From Tubiluchus corallicola (taxonomy: Eukaryota > Priapulida > Priapulimorpha > Priapulimorphida > Tubiluchidae), in NCBI GenBank assembly GCA_030141605.1, contig JAQGDQ010000057.1, positions 682,001 to 746,000 on the forward strand: 64,000 nt of DNA, read 5' to 3'. Shown piece after piece: positions 1-13,159 of this stretch; position 1 is the first letter of the stretch, and each line of letters opens with the position of its first letter. Made by a program: the position numbers and the translations under genes. Below the pieces are notes generated by a model that worked only from the letters and a program-made list of their open reading frames with translations, searched no databases and had not been told where the DNA came from.

Positions 1-288
1 GTCTAAGCTGCGTTTAGGTGAGCTTATTGTTGTTTGTGGCATACGACGGCCGGGTAAATCTGGGTTTGTAAATGTTTTCTAAGTTTGTTTTTGAATACTT
101 TTTGTTTTAGAACGCATTAATGCTTTTGAATACTTCACAAGCTTCCGAGCTATTCGGATCAGTAAGATGTTCATAACTTGTTTCGAATTATGTTATGATT
201 CTATTGCCACGAGCTGATTCAGAATTTTATTAAATTATCAGAAACCTTAGACAAATGACAATAGAACTGGAAAATAGAAATAGACAAA

Positions 289-402
289 CACAGATACATA
301 CATACACACACACGCGCGCGCGCGGGCGCACCCTCCCTCTTACACGCGCACGCAAGCACGCACACACGCACACACGCACGCGCACCCTCACGCACACACA
401 TA
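289..402. repeat. CA/CG-rich microsatellite
   Basis: Imperfect alternating purine-pyrimidine tract made of CA, CG and CGCA units, interrupted by a short CCCTCCCTC stretch. Open frames across it encode only low-complexity Cys/Ala/Val/Arg sequence and are not genes. Confidence 0.85.
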
Positions 403-3400
403 TAACTCTAAACTAATACTGTACTGTACTACTAAAACCCAACTATATTAATGGCCACTAGACCAATCTTAATCACTCTGCAGCATATTTATCTATACAT
501 AGATATTTAGATACATCTATTAGTGTCAAAAATACATACAATACACGAAAAAACATGTCTATACATACATATAGAGCTATAAAATCTATACATACAGTAT
601 AAATATATATATATATAAATTATTATAATGTAACAAAATTTTAACTGTAACACCAAAATGCGCTTTTCTGCTAGTATGTGAAAAATATTGCAAGTGAAGA
701 TGAACGCACATGCCTACAACTTTACAGTTTAGGTTAAATAACTGACGCATTCCATTGCTAAAAACACAGTTTTGATTACAGGGTGTGGTAGCTCGATATT
801 ACCCTGTTAGGTACCAGAATCCATTCAACATGGAAAATCCAACCTCTAATAATTTAATAAAATCAACTAGGAAATTCGGCCATATCTTTTTAATGACTTT
901 CCTTGTAAGTTGAGACCATGATTCCCTTAATCTACAGCCATCTCACCGCGAGGAAAATTCGGCGATTGATAAAGGAAAAAATATCAACGTAACAGTCGCA
1001 TTTCTCAGCAACTTTAGACTGTTTAACCCTTGCAAAGTGCAAGCAAACAAATATCTGTCCACGCTTTCTCACTATGCATTCCACATATAAACATACAGAA
1101 TGAAATCTGACGCAGAAAAAATGTGGCTTCAAGAGAAAAATGATGTAACACGCAATCAGGACAATGCCAAGGACACTTGGGTAATAATCACAGTCACGTC
1201 GAGGACCACTGAAGAATAAAAAGAAAAGCATTTGTTGCGAAATGCGCTAATATGAAACACATGTCGCATCTGATGTTACAGTAACTACAGCAACAACCTT
1301 GATTTTTCATGCTGAGCGTTAGAGACTTTTTCTCTTCGACTTAATCCGTCGACTATTGGAACTGAGCAAAACGCGTATACAAAGAAGCCATAAATACTAG
1401 TTGCGTTAGGGGGCAACTAGAGTTCACAGACTAATTAATTATAGAACTTTGCAGCTAGCAAGCAGCTCTTTTAGATTATCAGGCTATTTAGCATCAAGAC
1501 TATATGAAAAATTGGAAACCATGACTTTCAAAGAGAAAGAACACAACGTTTCAAACTACTACACATGGTTGTGATTCTGTCTCGTGTTTTTATCTACTGT
1601 GCTTCTTCTATCTACTTGTATCCTTTTTAGCGTGACATTGTTCTTGATGTGTTAATAATATAAACAAAAAGCTCCCCCAAAATAATTCCAATAATTCCTT
1701 ATGATTTTTGTCTCTCTTTATTTTTTAATTTTTCGTTCACCTGAAGAACAACTATATAGTGGTACTTTGAAATATTATGTTCTTTAATCTTTTTTCCTTG
1801 TTTATGGTTGTGGGATTTTTTTTATTCATGACTTATTTGAAATACATGTATATATTATCTTCAGTACTTATTATTTAGGAAAAGTTAAATATTTGTTTCA
1901 ATGGTTTTTCCTGATCAATGATAGGCGTTTATAATGAAGTAACGTTTTAAAATGACTTCAATGTAAACAATGTGTTGACCAGGCATGTATACAACACCGG
2001 CAACTGCAATTTCCTACACATCAACAATACCAATAACGTAAACAAAGCAACACAGGCACCCCACCCCCTCTTCAAGCCAAGAATAGGGCACAGCAATTAA
2101 TCCAGAACAAAACAGTTATACTGGAAATCGATCTCCTCATTTTTTCTATTACTTTACAGCTTTGTGCAGCACAAGCCATGGGAGCTATTAACTTTGTTGA
2201 CACAAAACACCATCATCATTACTGCCTATTTATTTGCTCATATCGATCATATGCGCTTATTTTTTTCATGCAATTAACGCCAAACTAACACGTGCAGGCT
2301 TGCAATATCTTATCTGGACAGAACTACATACTATGGGGGCCTCCACAAATCCACATACAGGTATCAAACATGGGTGACTGATGAAGTGATGGCCCTCCCG
2401 TGGAAAAATTTGCATTAGAAAGTAGACCTGTTACATTAACTACTAACAGTATCGACCGCGAGTAGGTTACTCGAGTGCAGGAGTCAACTTTCTACAAGCT
2501 TGAAAGTTCAAATATAATAAACATTCGCATGCCATTTTTACTATTTTTACAAGAACAAGGTAATACTGTTATATTGAATTTAAAAAAATCATTGTTTGAA
2601 TATTTGCGTAAAGCAAAACAAATGTGTATTGGACACTCCTAACAACAGTAAATGATCTGATCAGTATGTAAATATCATCAATTATGTAAAACAACAGGTA
2701 CTGTACTAACAATAGGCAAAGCGCTTCGCTAACCGTGAGATGCCCGTTTTACAGTTTTGCTGCACACGGCGTTGTACAGGGCGAACAAAAAACACGTGTC
2801 CATTCAACAGCTGGACTCGGCCTTATAATGCCGCATAAACTACATGTGCATCTGTCAATGCTATAAACAATTATTAGAAACTATAGAAGGTTAGAACAGC
2901 CCGACATGGACCACTGATGGCATATACGCTCATATATGTTCTCTCCCACGGCATAACCTCTACAATAAAGAAGAGAATTTTGTGTTAATTCCACTAATTC
3001 TTGTATTTAAGAATTTGCCGTAAGAATAAGTATCATCGTATTAGTGTTTAGAAAACAGCCGAGTATATTAAAATAGGCATTTCAAATAATTTAAGAGCAG
3101 GCTACTGTTAACTGGTATAAGCTTGCATTATGTTTTCTGCATAGAACTTACTGCACACGCTTTTGTCATAATTGTTTCAATTCGTATTATCGTTAGACAC
3201 ACACAACTACATAATATGAATACGCTACCAACGCTAAAGTACGTCAGATTTATAATAGCAACTGTTGCCTATCAGTTGGCAGTGAAAAGACAACAAGCCG
3301 TAACTTATTACATGTATTCAATTTTTATATTTTGCAACATGAATTCTGAATAATTCTGAGAATCTGCAAGAAAAAATGAGCTCTAGCCCACACTTCTATT

Positions 3401-6400
3401 TCATTGATCAGCCAAACGATGGCGCTACGCGCAAAAAGTCGTCTGTAGAGGGCATCCATTCTATTAAGTTAATGGCAGCTGATCAACGCTGTACAAATGA
3501 AAACCACTTCTACGAAAGACTAAATAGAAACAAAACTGAAGTAAAACGAACAAAACTTTCAGATCTACTTCTGCGTTTCCATGCAAATTATACGAGCGAC
3601 AGTCTAAATATGAAGAAGACTTAACAGATAATGATTATACATGTATCAATAAGAAAACCACGTAACTCTAATTTCAATTTCATAGAACCATTTTGATACA
3701 TTCTCCAGAGATCACTTAAATAGTTATTACTTGGAAATAAATCTTTCCCAAGCAAGCTCCTAATTGTTTGGACATGCACAATCGCAACGACAAACAATGA
3801 CCTTTGTCCAGTGCTGTTAGACCTGACCATCGCTTACAATCTGTTCTCATATAATCGCTCTCAGGGCATAATTCTATTGTTCATAATCCACATCGAATAA
3901 TGCTAATTTCATGCAAGCTAGGCACACGCTAGATACAGTCATCAGTTATTATCGGGGCTGATCTAAAATCGCAGGAGGGCTAAGCAATTCAATCGAATTC
4001 ACACACAATGTACATTGTACATGACTGTGCAGAAAATTGCAAAGTACTCATAAATTCGACAACTTTCTATTCCTTTACGTTCCATTTTCCCACTCAGCCT
4101 CTTTCCAAGTCACCCACCCACGCCCTACTATCTAACAACCAAATTCGCAATTTTAATCGAACACTCGCAGCGTTCGTTTAGCAGTTTCATTAAAATCGCA
4201 AACCAAAATTGACTGACAGCAAAATGCAGTCGTCCGATTTCAGCAAATATGAGATTTTCAGTCAGAATTTTCCAAATGTGTTTTGTCAATAACTGCGCTT
4301 TTCGAGTGTACTAAATGTGAAATACAAATAAACCTGCGTTTACAACAACCTATAATAAATGTAGAATACGCCTGCACCAAATACGACAACAGCAAGTTGC
4401 GAAACTTTACCAATTTGTTATGTAACTGGAAAATTTTAGCGAACAGTGATAAGTGACCTCCATAAAAAGTTATTAGACAATAACAGGTTGATGTGCTGTG
4501 CAGTACATATTGTTAATAATTTATTACTCCTAATTAGTATTTAAATGAAAAGTTAGAAACCGTTTGTGGTGTTTTAAGCAGGAAAAGCAAAAAGAATGAA
4601 ATTGTTTACATGTTTTGTCACAAGTGAGCAGTTTTGCAAAAATGTCTTTTATGACAACATGCCACAAGCAGTTTATTCTGCTAATGTCTTCTGTTTAGTA
4701 CACAACAACAAGTTTGCTGAAAACTGCACTTACTTGCTACATAATGTTGTTCCTACTGTTTTATATGTTTTTTATTTACCTTGTGTGCAATGATAAGCTG
4801 CATATTTCGTGCTTAATTAGTGATTGCGTTATCAATAAAAAATGAAAGAAAGTAGCTATTCTGACGATTTTGTATTTTTTCTTTTTTCTGTAGAGACAGT
4901 ATTCAGTAGTGACAGTATTGAAGCATTGTTTTTTAACTTTCATTTCCTTGTTGTTAGATTTTTTCTGTTGGTGCGATACATGTATTTAAAACATTAATGA
5001 CACGTAGCCTACACGTGGTGCGACATAACATTGCCCAGAAACATAAACAATACACTGCACACTAAGACAAAATTTACAAGTTTCAACGTTTTAGAATTTA
5101 TAAGTTCTAAGCAATTCATTCAAACCAAACAAACGAAGATTTCTGTTGCAGAATTACATGTGCACGAGTTTACTAAAATATTATCACTTTAATCTCTCTT
5201 CTCTTCGCTGTAGCTAAAACGTAAATCAATACATAATGCTACAGCATAGCAGCTTGCACACAATGACCGCTACACCTGTGAATAAATTAATGATTAACGA
5301 AATTTCATACAGGTACTGCATCAGCCTAGGTGACAACTCATAATAATAACACACAAGATAATGATTCTAATGAGACTGATCATATAGAGACAACAACGAT
5401 AGTAACGATGTAGAGAGTGCTAGCGGCAGTGATTGAGGTAACCAAAAAATAATGGCGACAATAACAACGGTATGACGCTCCAAATGAAAAAGGCGCTTTC
5501 ATCAGTGGTAGTGGCGATGGCTTTGATGCTATTGAAAAGCAATACAAAATGCATAAAATAGCAATGATTTGTGGAATAAAATAAAACAAAATTTGAACAT
5601 ACTTAAAAATATGAACAATTGGGCAGAACTGACATGCGCTAGTTTTGAACACTGTGCAAGCTGTCATATCGCAGTAGTAAATTGTCAGAATTTTGAGTGT
5701 GTCTTTGTAGCCCGAGTTCTAAAAAACTTGTAGGTGCCTAAATAACTAGGACGTTACTGTCCTATCTGGGCTTCCTTGCTATCCTATCCTTAAAAGCAGT
5801 ACCCATTTAAGGAAATACAAACTGGCCGCAATCATCTTCGTCTCTTCTACTTAAGCTCTGTTGTTGTAAAAAAAACCTGCTGGTTAATATTTTATGACCC
5901 GACTCTTCGACATCCTGCGTTCCCTAATTCTAATTGATGTCGTCTAGGCAAAGACGAGTGCAACACCAAATCTACATTTTCTGCTCATAAAATCCCATGA
6001 TAATGACCGTGAATAAAAGCTAATGACTTTATAATGACGACATTGAATATAGCACACATCCGGGCATTCTACGTTCTGGCTGGGCGTCTGGGTTTTAATC
6101 GCATTACTTAGTCTGGTTTTGCGGGACTGTTTCGTACCCAAGTTTATCCATTTTTTAAAATTTATCCTTCTAAACCAGATATTGATTATTCTTTGTAGTT
6201 GGCTTAGAGGTTCCATCGAACAGTAAAGACATTATAATAAAAGGCTACAGTGCAACTGAAAAACATTTAAGTTTTCTATGTTTAATTAGAAAACCGTGTG
6301 TTATCTTTGTACTACGTACAAGTAAGTTTTACGTTTCATTTGCACCCTCCTGACATTACAAAACACACAACTGTATGAACTCATTACTTGTACAAACTAA

Positions 6401-7873
6401 ATAAAAAAGCAAAGTACTCCTTCATTATCTTATCGAAGTAGCAAAACACGTACTGACCCACTGAAACCTTCTAACTTTACATAAAGTGCGTTTATTTACA
6501 CACACATTCATATTTGCCAGACGACTCAAGAGCGTTCAGTCAGCACCACTGCATGCTCTTTAAATCACGTGACTTGAGTTTACAATCGTGACAGACTTGC
6601 TGTAGGGCTACCCTTTAAATCAGCTGATAATAAAAAAGCGATATGAAATCTATAAACCGCACGCATACCTACGTTTTTTGCAGACAAAGAAATTGTGAAG
6701 TATTTTTAATAGAAAAGCAACTGTAAAATATCGTCACATTTCATGCCAGATAGGTAATCATATGTTGCTACAAACATCCATAAGAACATGACCTTCACGT
6801 TTACATTCAAACAAGTGAGATAAATACGGGCCATTTTTATTAAACGCCGGAAGTTTAGCCCTTAGTTTGGGCCAGAAATATGGCAATGGTAGGATATATG
6901 TAAATTTGTTCTGGCATAAATAAAGCCAATCAAGGCAAATCTCTGTTCTGACTGTAAAAGAGCGTCTAGCCAAAAAATTATCCAGTTATTCTCGTTGCGT
7001 ATACAAGCAGCAGCCTGCAAAAGCTAGAAAAACGCGACACGCAGTTTTATAAGCAGTCATTAGGAATGGTTTTTTAATCACTTTTCGTCTTATTAATTTG
7101 CCCCACGTCTGGGTTCAACGACACTTATGACACGCTTGCCAAAATCAATTAATATAACAAAAGTAATTCCTTAAAGACCTGGGTATGATTCATACACACA
7201 GTCTGCTGTATATACAGTCTGTAGTGATTTTACAGCCTAGCACTATTGTGCGCCCAGGCAATGTTGCAAACTGGATTTTTGCTGTTTGGCTTCAACACAT
7301 GCCAACCATTCATAAAATGGAAATGTTTAAAAAAACTGCCTCCACGTCAAACGCCCTCCTAAACATGAAAAGATTTAGTTAAAGGTCTCCTTAATTTAAG
7401 ACGCAGCATGAGTGAGAAATTAGTTCAGATTACAAAGCTCCGCATTCCTATACCAAGCCTCCAGGCGTTCCAATCAACAACACATTTCGCACGTGCATTG
7501 CGCAATTAATTTTAAATTAAAATCACTCCCCATTTTAGTAGGTGCTGCTGCGCTCGGTAATCGAAATGCCGCACAATGTGACACGTGCATGCCTTTTTAA
7601 AGTATTTATGAAAACTGCAACAAATACATCAATTACTGAAAATATGAATTAGATAAGATTAGATTAGATTACTTTATTTTATCTCCTACATGCACAATAA
7701 ATATCAATAAAATTTAACATCAACATCAGCATTACAATTTGGAAAAAAGGATGACGATAAAAGCACATAGGCTACCGATTCAGCCAGCTTTCTTATCAAA
7801 ATTAATAGTCTCTAGCGGCAGTTAAATGTGGGTTTAAAGGATATTTAAATTTAAGCTTAATTTACTACAAACT

Positions 7874-7912
7874 ATAATAATAATAATAATAATGATGATG
7901 ATGATAATAATA
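7874..7912. repeat. ATA/ATG trinucleotide microsatellite
   Basis: Run of AAT units with four ATG-type units in the middle. Simple sequence, no coding content. Confidence 0.85.
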
Positions 7913-8163
7913 AATCATAGTTTTTTAAAAAGTTCGACGCCAGCAGAACTGCCTTTGCTTAAACTACTTGCAAACATGCTTAGAAAATATTCATTTTGTT
8001 TAAGTATTACATATTTTTGTAATTTATTATAAATAATCACATTGTTGTAATTAATGATATTATTATCTATTAGTATATTATACATGTACACATATTAATG
8101 TATTATACACACATGTATGATTTATGTATGTCGGAGTAAATTTATATTAATACATACTGTATT

Positions 8164-8213
8164 CAGGGCTGGATTACCCTATAGGCTACCTTAGACTGCA
8201 GCCTAGGGCCCCT
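8164..8213 (+). mobile_element. hAT-like transposon terminus (remnant)
   Basis: The segment starts CAGGGCTGGATTA and continues to a CCTAGGGCCCC block about 40 bp in. That is the layout of the ends of many hAT (TTF/BED-type) DNA transposons, which begin CAGGGCCGG and carry a CCTAGGGC inner motif. I did not find the partner inverted end or a transposase frame nearby. Family assignment rests on recalled motif layout only. Confidence 0.4.
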
Positions 8214-9392
8214 CAAGCTTGTTTGCTTGTTGGAAATGCATTACGCAAAAAACAGGAACTATATCCCTCGATTCAGATGTGGTTCAGTTGTGATGTGGTG
8301 CACACATTCGAGAGCTCATGCGTGAGTATGGCGATTAACTTGAAATTTAAATTTTTAAACTTAAAATTTGTAAAAGTTTGTGCATCGCACTAATGCTGTA
8401 CAGTAGCACTGTAATTCAATTTTCACGCTTGTGGAATGTTTGTGCTGTTGAAAATTATGTTCAGTTATGACATCATCATGGTTCACCCGTCGTTAATAAG
8501 GTTTTTAACATATTACTTAATTATCAGGAACACTTTGTCATTAATAAAGGTATAAAAAATATACTTTTTACCATACTTCAAAAACTTCAAAAAGGGTGGA
8601 ATATAAAAAATCATTCTGTTTTCCTATAAAACAGTCAAACTTAATACAATTTTACACTTCATTCATTAAATGTGCAAAATTATGCACTTGTAGATAAAAC
8701 TTGTTAAAACTTTTGCAACTAAAATACTAGAAATTGACATGATTGCATATACTGTAATTTTATGTTTTCTAGACTTTACCTAGTATAGGCCAATATCACA
8801 ATAAAACATAATATATATGTAGACTATGCATAATGTGTGTATATGTTGCAAAGTATATTCAGACCTACCTTGATAAACTTATAAGGTCTCTTATATATGG
8901 TGTTCATGTGATATTACTTATGCTCCCTTGACTAACCTGCATCTCTAACCATATTCTTCTCTATGGACACCTTAATTTCATGCTTTGCCTTGTCTTGCCT
9001 ACCCATTCTCACTACCAATGTTGTACTTACAAGATTTCCTGTCAGCGCTCGTTGAAGCATTTTAATTGCAGACAATTAGTTTTTTCAGTATGCCAATTTG
9101 TAATTACTTGTCATGTATCATTATATGCACATTGCTTTTTGTGAAAAATAAATAAACTAAAACTAAAGAAATACAACAACAAAAACAACAACAGCACACT
9201 TAAAGCTTACAATTCAATACCATGGATGATTAAATCAACAAGACTGTATTTAGCAGTACTGATTGGCTTTGATTGTCACTCCCCTACTTATTAGGCCCAA
9301 CTAATGACAGAAACACAGTTTCTTCAAGAAATACATTTACACATAAACACTTCTAAAAAAAACAAGAAAAAAATAAATAATCAGTTTCCTAC

Positions 9393-10367
9393 CTGGAAAA
9401 AATTGCCATCCCCTCTACCATCTTGCTCTGGCCCAGTAATTTCAAACGTCGGATTCTGGGGCATTCCTAGATGCGAAATGGTCTTTCCTGGCAAAGACGT
9501 GCTTCTACGGAATTTTGATGGTGATATCATCGGCATCGCTTGCTGACTACCTGTTTTCTTCATTGGGGAGATAGGGTTGAGGTTTGGCACCGATCTTCGA
9601 TTCATAGAATTCAGAGACATCGTATTATTCCATATACCAGGTGACAAGTTCGCCTGGGACTGTGGACTAGACCACGTTGACTGTTGTGGATTACTCCAGC
9701 TTGTGTATGACTTTGTTGTTAAGAAAGGGTTTGACTGATGCTGCTGTTGCTGCTGTGGTTGTGGTTGCCGCTGTTGTGGAAAATTATGCTGAGCTGTAAT
9801 TGCACGCCGCTGCTGAGATAAAGAGCCTTGCTGCTGTTGTGGAATTGTCATTTGTGCCTGTGGGCCTAAAAGATTACTGCCGTTGAACATTGGATTTGCT
9901 GGAGGAAAGTTCTGAAACTGTAGTGACCCATGGCCATTCATCGTCGGAAGTCGGTGCTGCATAAATGTGTCTTCTCCTGCACCAGTCGACCAAAATCCTG
10001 GTGAAGATGTAATGACATTACTCTGCTCCGAAATCCCGGGCAAAGGTAACTGAGTGCCACTGCCAATTGACTCGTTAAGTTTTCTGTCGTGTTCATGAAC
10101 AGAACTTACCGGACTAGATCCTTCACTCTTCGACTTGTTTAACGAAAGTTCATCAAAAGATTGTTCTAAGTTATTGTGGTCCTGGTTAGGTGATAGCTGG
10201 CTGTGGGTCTTACCACTTCCACTCGGTTTGTCAAGCAGCAGCTCATCTTGCATTGTATTTGGAATGGGTTCAGGAAAAAACAAAGACGTGCTGTTTAGGT
10301 TGTTATGCAAATCTACCGGGGATAACTCTCTCACGTTTGAGTTCAGGTTGTAGACAAACTCCCCCAT
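9393..10367 (-). CDS. CPEB: CPEB2/3/4-type (Orb2-like) protein, N-terminal coding exon
   Basis: First coding exon, 325 codons, ending at a CAG|GTAGGA donor in phase 0. Start: the ATG at 10367 follows an in-frame TAG six codons upstream. Features shared with vertebrate CPEB4/CPEB3 N-termini, in order, are LFFPEPIPNTMQDELL (29-44; vertebrates have a LFPxPxxxxIQDEIL block), EDTFMQH (132-138), LQFQNFPP (149-156), a Trp/Ser/Pro-rich stretch (221-246) and ISPMKK (266-271). Residues 170-211 are Gln-rich, with runs of four and five Gln. In this family the disordered N-terminus controls assembly (prion-like in Orb2 and Aplysia CPEB). The C-terminal RRMs and zinc domain bind CPE/U-rich 3'UTRs and set poly(A) length and translation. 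The RNA-binding half is not in the window. The exon is divergent MARCHF5's head-to-head neighbour. Confidence 0.85.
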
Positions 10368-10479
10368 TAGACAGGCGGTCTTCTAAAAACCTCCTCCCAA
10401 AACGTATATAACGACAACTAACCAGCTGACTGACTAGACTAGAGAAAATACACACACAGACACCGTCTTGCTCCTTTCC

Positions 10480-10625
10480 TCAGCTGTAGAACGGCGTAAT
10501 CGATGACGCGACAGTTTTGTTTAGCAAAGTTAGTGACGTCATGACAAATCGATATGTTGAGGCGTGGATTCGAATAGAATCAGTCAATAACACGCGCGCA
10601 GTCGCGCACGATCACAGCGCCTGTA
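10480..10625 (-). promoter_or_regulatory. CpG-rich putative CPEB promoter region
   Basis: Against an AT-rich background this short block upstream of the CPEB start is unusually rich in CpG (ACGGCG, GACGCGAC, CACGCGCGCAGTCGCGCACG). It contains a perfect CRE. It lies 110-260 bp upstream of the initiation codon, the expected place for a promoter or 5'UTR. No transcription start can be fixed from sequence. Confidence 0.45.
10534..10541. promoter_or_regulatory. Full palindromic cAMP response element (CRE)
   Basis: The 8-bp consensus TGACGTCA lies about 167 bp upstream of the CPEB start codon, in the CpG-rich block. CREB/ATF proteins bind this palindrome. Position and context make it a plausible site, but function is inferred. 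Confidence 0.5.
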
Positions 10626-12295
10626 AACAGAATTACAAGAAAATGTAAAACTGCTAAAACTCTACGTAATTAACAATACTACTAACGTTTATGTTAATTG
10701 AGTCAATTATAATAAAAAGTTTAGTAATTGGTAGAGTCATATTACTGTTTTTTTTGTTCTTTTAAATAATAAAATTTATGGTAAAGGAAATCACAAATCT
10801 TACACAGTATAATAAATTCCAGATTTTTGCCTTTTTCCGGTAAGAATTAATTATTCCAGAATTTTTCCTTGTGAGCGATGCTAATAAATTTTTATTCTTG
10901 ATGAGAAATAATGATTTAGAAGTAATTAAGGCATTTAACAATTATGTTGAAAAAGCGTTTTTAAGATACAATGAATAATATACTACGTTATGTACAGCTA
11001 CAATGTTATAATCATATCATTAAAAATAAGGCCTAATGAATGACAACTTATTTTAAATACTAATCATTACGCTTTTCATTAAATAACTAATATAACCAAC
11101 AGGAAGATCTAACAATATTCGTTTTATTAGTAATTGTTTTGTTTGTATAATTATAGTGTCATTATATTTCATAATTGAAATTGTATATATGTCTTGTATT
11201 TTGTATATTTCAAAATTGAAATTGTATATATGTCTTGTATGTATTTTTGACACTAATAAATAAATATCTAAATATAATGATATGCTCTTTTTACATGTAC
11301 GAAATAAATTCAAAATATCTAATAAAAAATTTAATTTAAGTGAAAGTAACAAATCCTGGCTTGTAAGCAAACTTGCAATAGAAACATGCTAAAAATAATA
11401 AGACTATTATTGTTTGTGTGCTTAAAATTTAAAACTTAAGCTCATAATGAAAAATCTGTCGACTAATAAAAACAAATAAAAATGAACTGCTATAGAGCTG
11501 ATATAATGTTAAAAGTTTTTAATCATAATATTTAAATTTCCCTTATTAGACTCATTGAGAGATCAGTGCATCTTACCATCTTTATATATTCATTAATTTT
11601 AACTATGACATATTTTATCATTGATCTTATCAACTTTTTCAAATGGACTAAAAACAATGAAAAATACAAATATTGGTGATAGGGAAAAGGAATTCTTAAA
11701 ATAAATATACATTGTAAATACACACTGTAACTCATAAATACACAAATATATACACAAGTTTAACAGCAAAAGGGAGACGATGTGGATACTGTTAATATTT
11801 AGGTAATACAGAGATGTACTGAGAAAGTATAGGAAGTTATGGGATAAAAACCTATTATACAAATTAAAACACTAATAAGAATTTTGTATATATTTAGTCA
11901 TACACTTAATAGTCCAAAAAAGCCATGCTATTGGCAATGCTAGAAATTTTCAATTTTGTCACTTTGAGCACAGACTTCATGTAGCATTTATGAACTTATT
12001 AATAGGAGCATAACTGCATATTAAAATTCAAATAAATGTAATAAATCCACGTAATAACACATAGATGATAATGGTGCTAGCATTTCTGTCATTTGAGCAT
12101 AACCCAGTAAGCAGAGAGATTTATTGGTAAAACTCACTATTGGTACTGTTACAATAAATCTGATGCTGAGGTTGCATAAGAAAGTGTAATGTCATAAAGA
12201 AAAAAACTGGCATAAAAATGTTAAGTTAACACATTTATAGAAAATTGATTACTAAAGCAAATTGAACAGTGTACTATTTATGATGTTGTTTGAAG
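10626..12295. other. AT-rich spacer between CPEB promoter and LINE fragment
   Basis: Very AT-rich DNA with no recognised gene. It contains a direct repeat of about 30 bp (tttcaWaattgaaattgtatata, near 11168 and 11210). The open frames on the minus strand at 11053-11862 are low-complexity Ile/Leu/Tyr-rich products of AT-rich DNA. Confidence 0.6.
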
Positions 12296-12650
12296 CAAAA
12301 ATTCTTCTTCTCCTCCTTCTGTTGCTCTGAACATCTGTTGCAGACATAGAACCGCTATCCTTTATTAGAGCATCCCACTGTTTCCTGTCTGCAGCTAGAA
12401 TTTTCAATTCCTGTGATGCTATTGTTAGGTTTGGTTCCAGCTGCTGTAAATCTCTATTAATTCATGATATCCAGGTCGTTTTTTATTTGCCTGGGTGCCG
12501 TTTAGTAGGTTTCACTGTCTTGCTTAATGCTAATCCTACTGGTGTTATTTCTGGCAATCTCATTACATGTCCTGCCCATCTTAGTCTTCTGATTTTTGCG
12601 CTCCAATGTTCTTCTTTAGTTCTGTTATACAGCCTGCTCATGCATGTTTA
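12296..12650 (-). mobile_element. Non-LTR retrotransposon 3' fragment (reverse transcriptase C-terminus)
   Basis: Reading the minus strand gives a degraded copy of the C-terminal end found in many LINE ORF2 proteins. It has an RRLRWAGHVMRLPEI block (near 12570-12610), then TPVGLAL, KRHPGK, and a later AADRKQWDAL (near 12360-12400). The RWAGHV...DR..W order is typical. In-frame stops interrupt it. No RT core or endonuclease is adjacent, so it is a dead 5'-truncated copy between CPEB and MARCHF5. Confidence 0.7.
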
Positions 12651-13153
12651 CAGGGGTCAACATACCCTCACAGCGTGGCAAGTCCGCATCCTTGTCAGTA
12701 CCACTTTAAAGGAACACACTAGTGATAATGTGTTAGTCTCAGATGGTCGACCATGATTGGTCTCGAATTTTATCACGCGACCTTTGACAGTTCAGTTGAT
12801 GCAACTCGGTAGCATATGACTGAAGTAGACATACAAAGTTTACGTTAATCTTCTTCTGCATTGCTCTGTCTCGACTCTACCTTGTGTGAACTGTAGATCA
12901 TTTGAGCGATGACCTAAATTATTGTTATTGCTTTCTCAGTTTAAAGTATTCCCAGTTCTGCTATTAGTCGTAGCAAATGATTAATGAAAATCGTTTTACC
13001 TGTTACTGATAGAGGGCAAACCTGTGGTCCGCGAAGACTTTTTGTACTCGTGACGCAGCATAAGTTTACACTAGAAACTCGAAAATTTTTATCTTATTTT
13101 GATAAAATTTTAGGTTTAGTACACTACAGTCAGGTTTATACTATACTAGAGAC

Positions 13154-13159
13154 ATGTAA
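13154..13159 (+). promoter_or_regulatory. Start-stop uORF (ATGTAA) abutting the MARCHF5 start
   Basis: The sequence ATGTAAATG places a minimal upstream ORF, ATG followed directly by TAA, immediately before and in frame with the MARCHF5 ATG. Start-stop elements can stall initiating ribosomes and lower or regulate translation of the main frame. Whether it lies in the 5'UTR depends on the transcription start, which is not known. Confidence 0.45.

Larger units (their letters stand above)
1..9392. other. No recognised gene; probable CPEB intron 1 and/or flanking DNA
   Basis: This stretch lies downstream of the CPEB exon on the minus strand, so it should be CPEB intron sequence. I looked for the conserved RRM1 (FVGGLP), the RRM2 and the zinc-binding C-terminal CPEB motifs on the minus strand and saw none. 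The remaining exons therefore probably lie left of the window. Short open frames here have no recognisable domain. Simple repeats and one transposon end are listed separately. Confidence 0.6.

Noticed and set aside
219-401. Cys/Arg/Ala-rich open frame on the minus strand
   Set aside because: Product of the CA/CG microsatellite.
1-9392. Search for CPEB RRM and zinc-finger exons, and for an HDV-like ribozyme as in mammalian CPEB3
   Set aside because: No matching motifs were seen by eye on the minus strand; a covariance-model search would be needed for the ribozyme.
12487-12756. 89-codon plus-strand open frame
   Set aside because: The real signal is on the minus strand (LINE C-terminus); this is its antisense.
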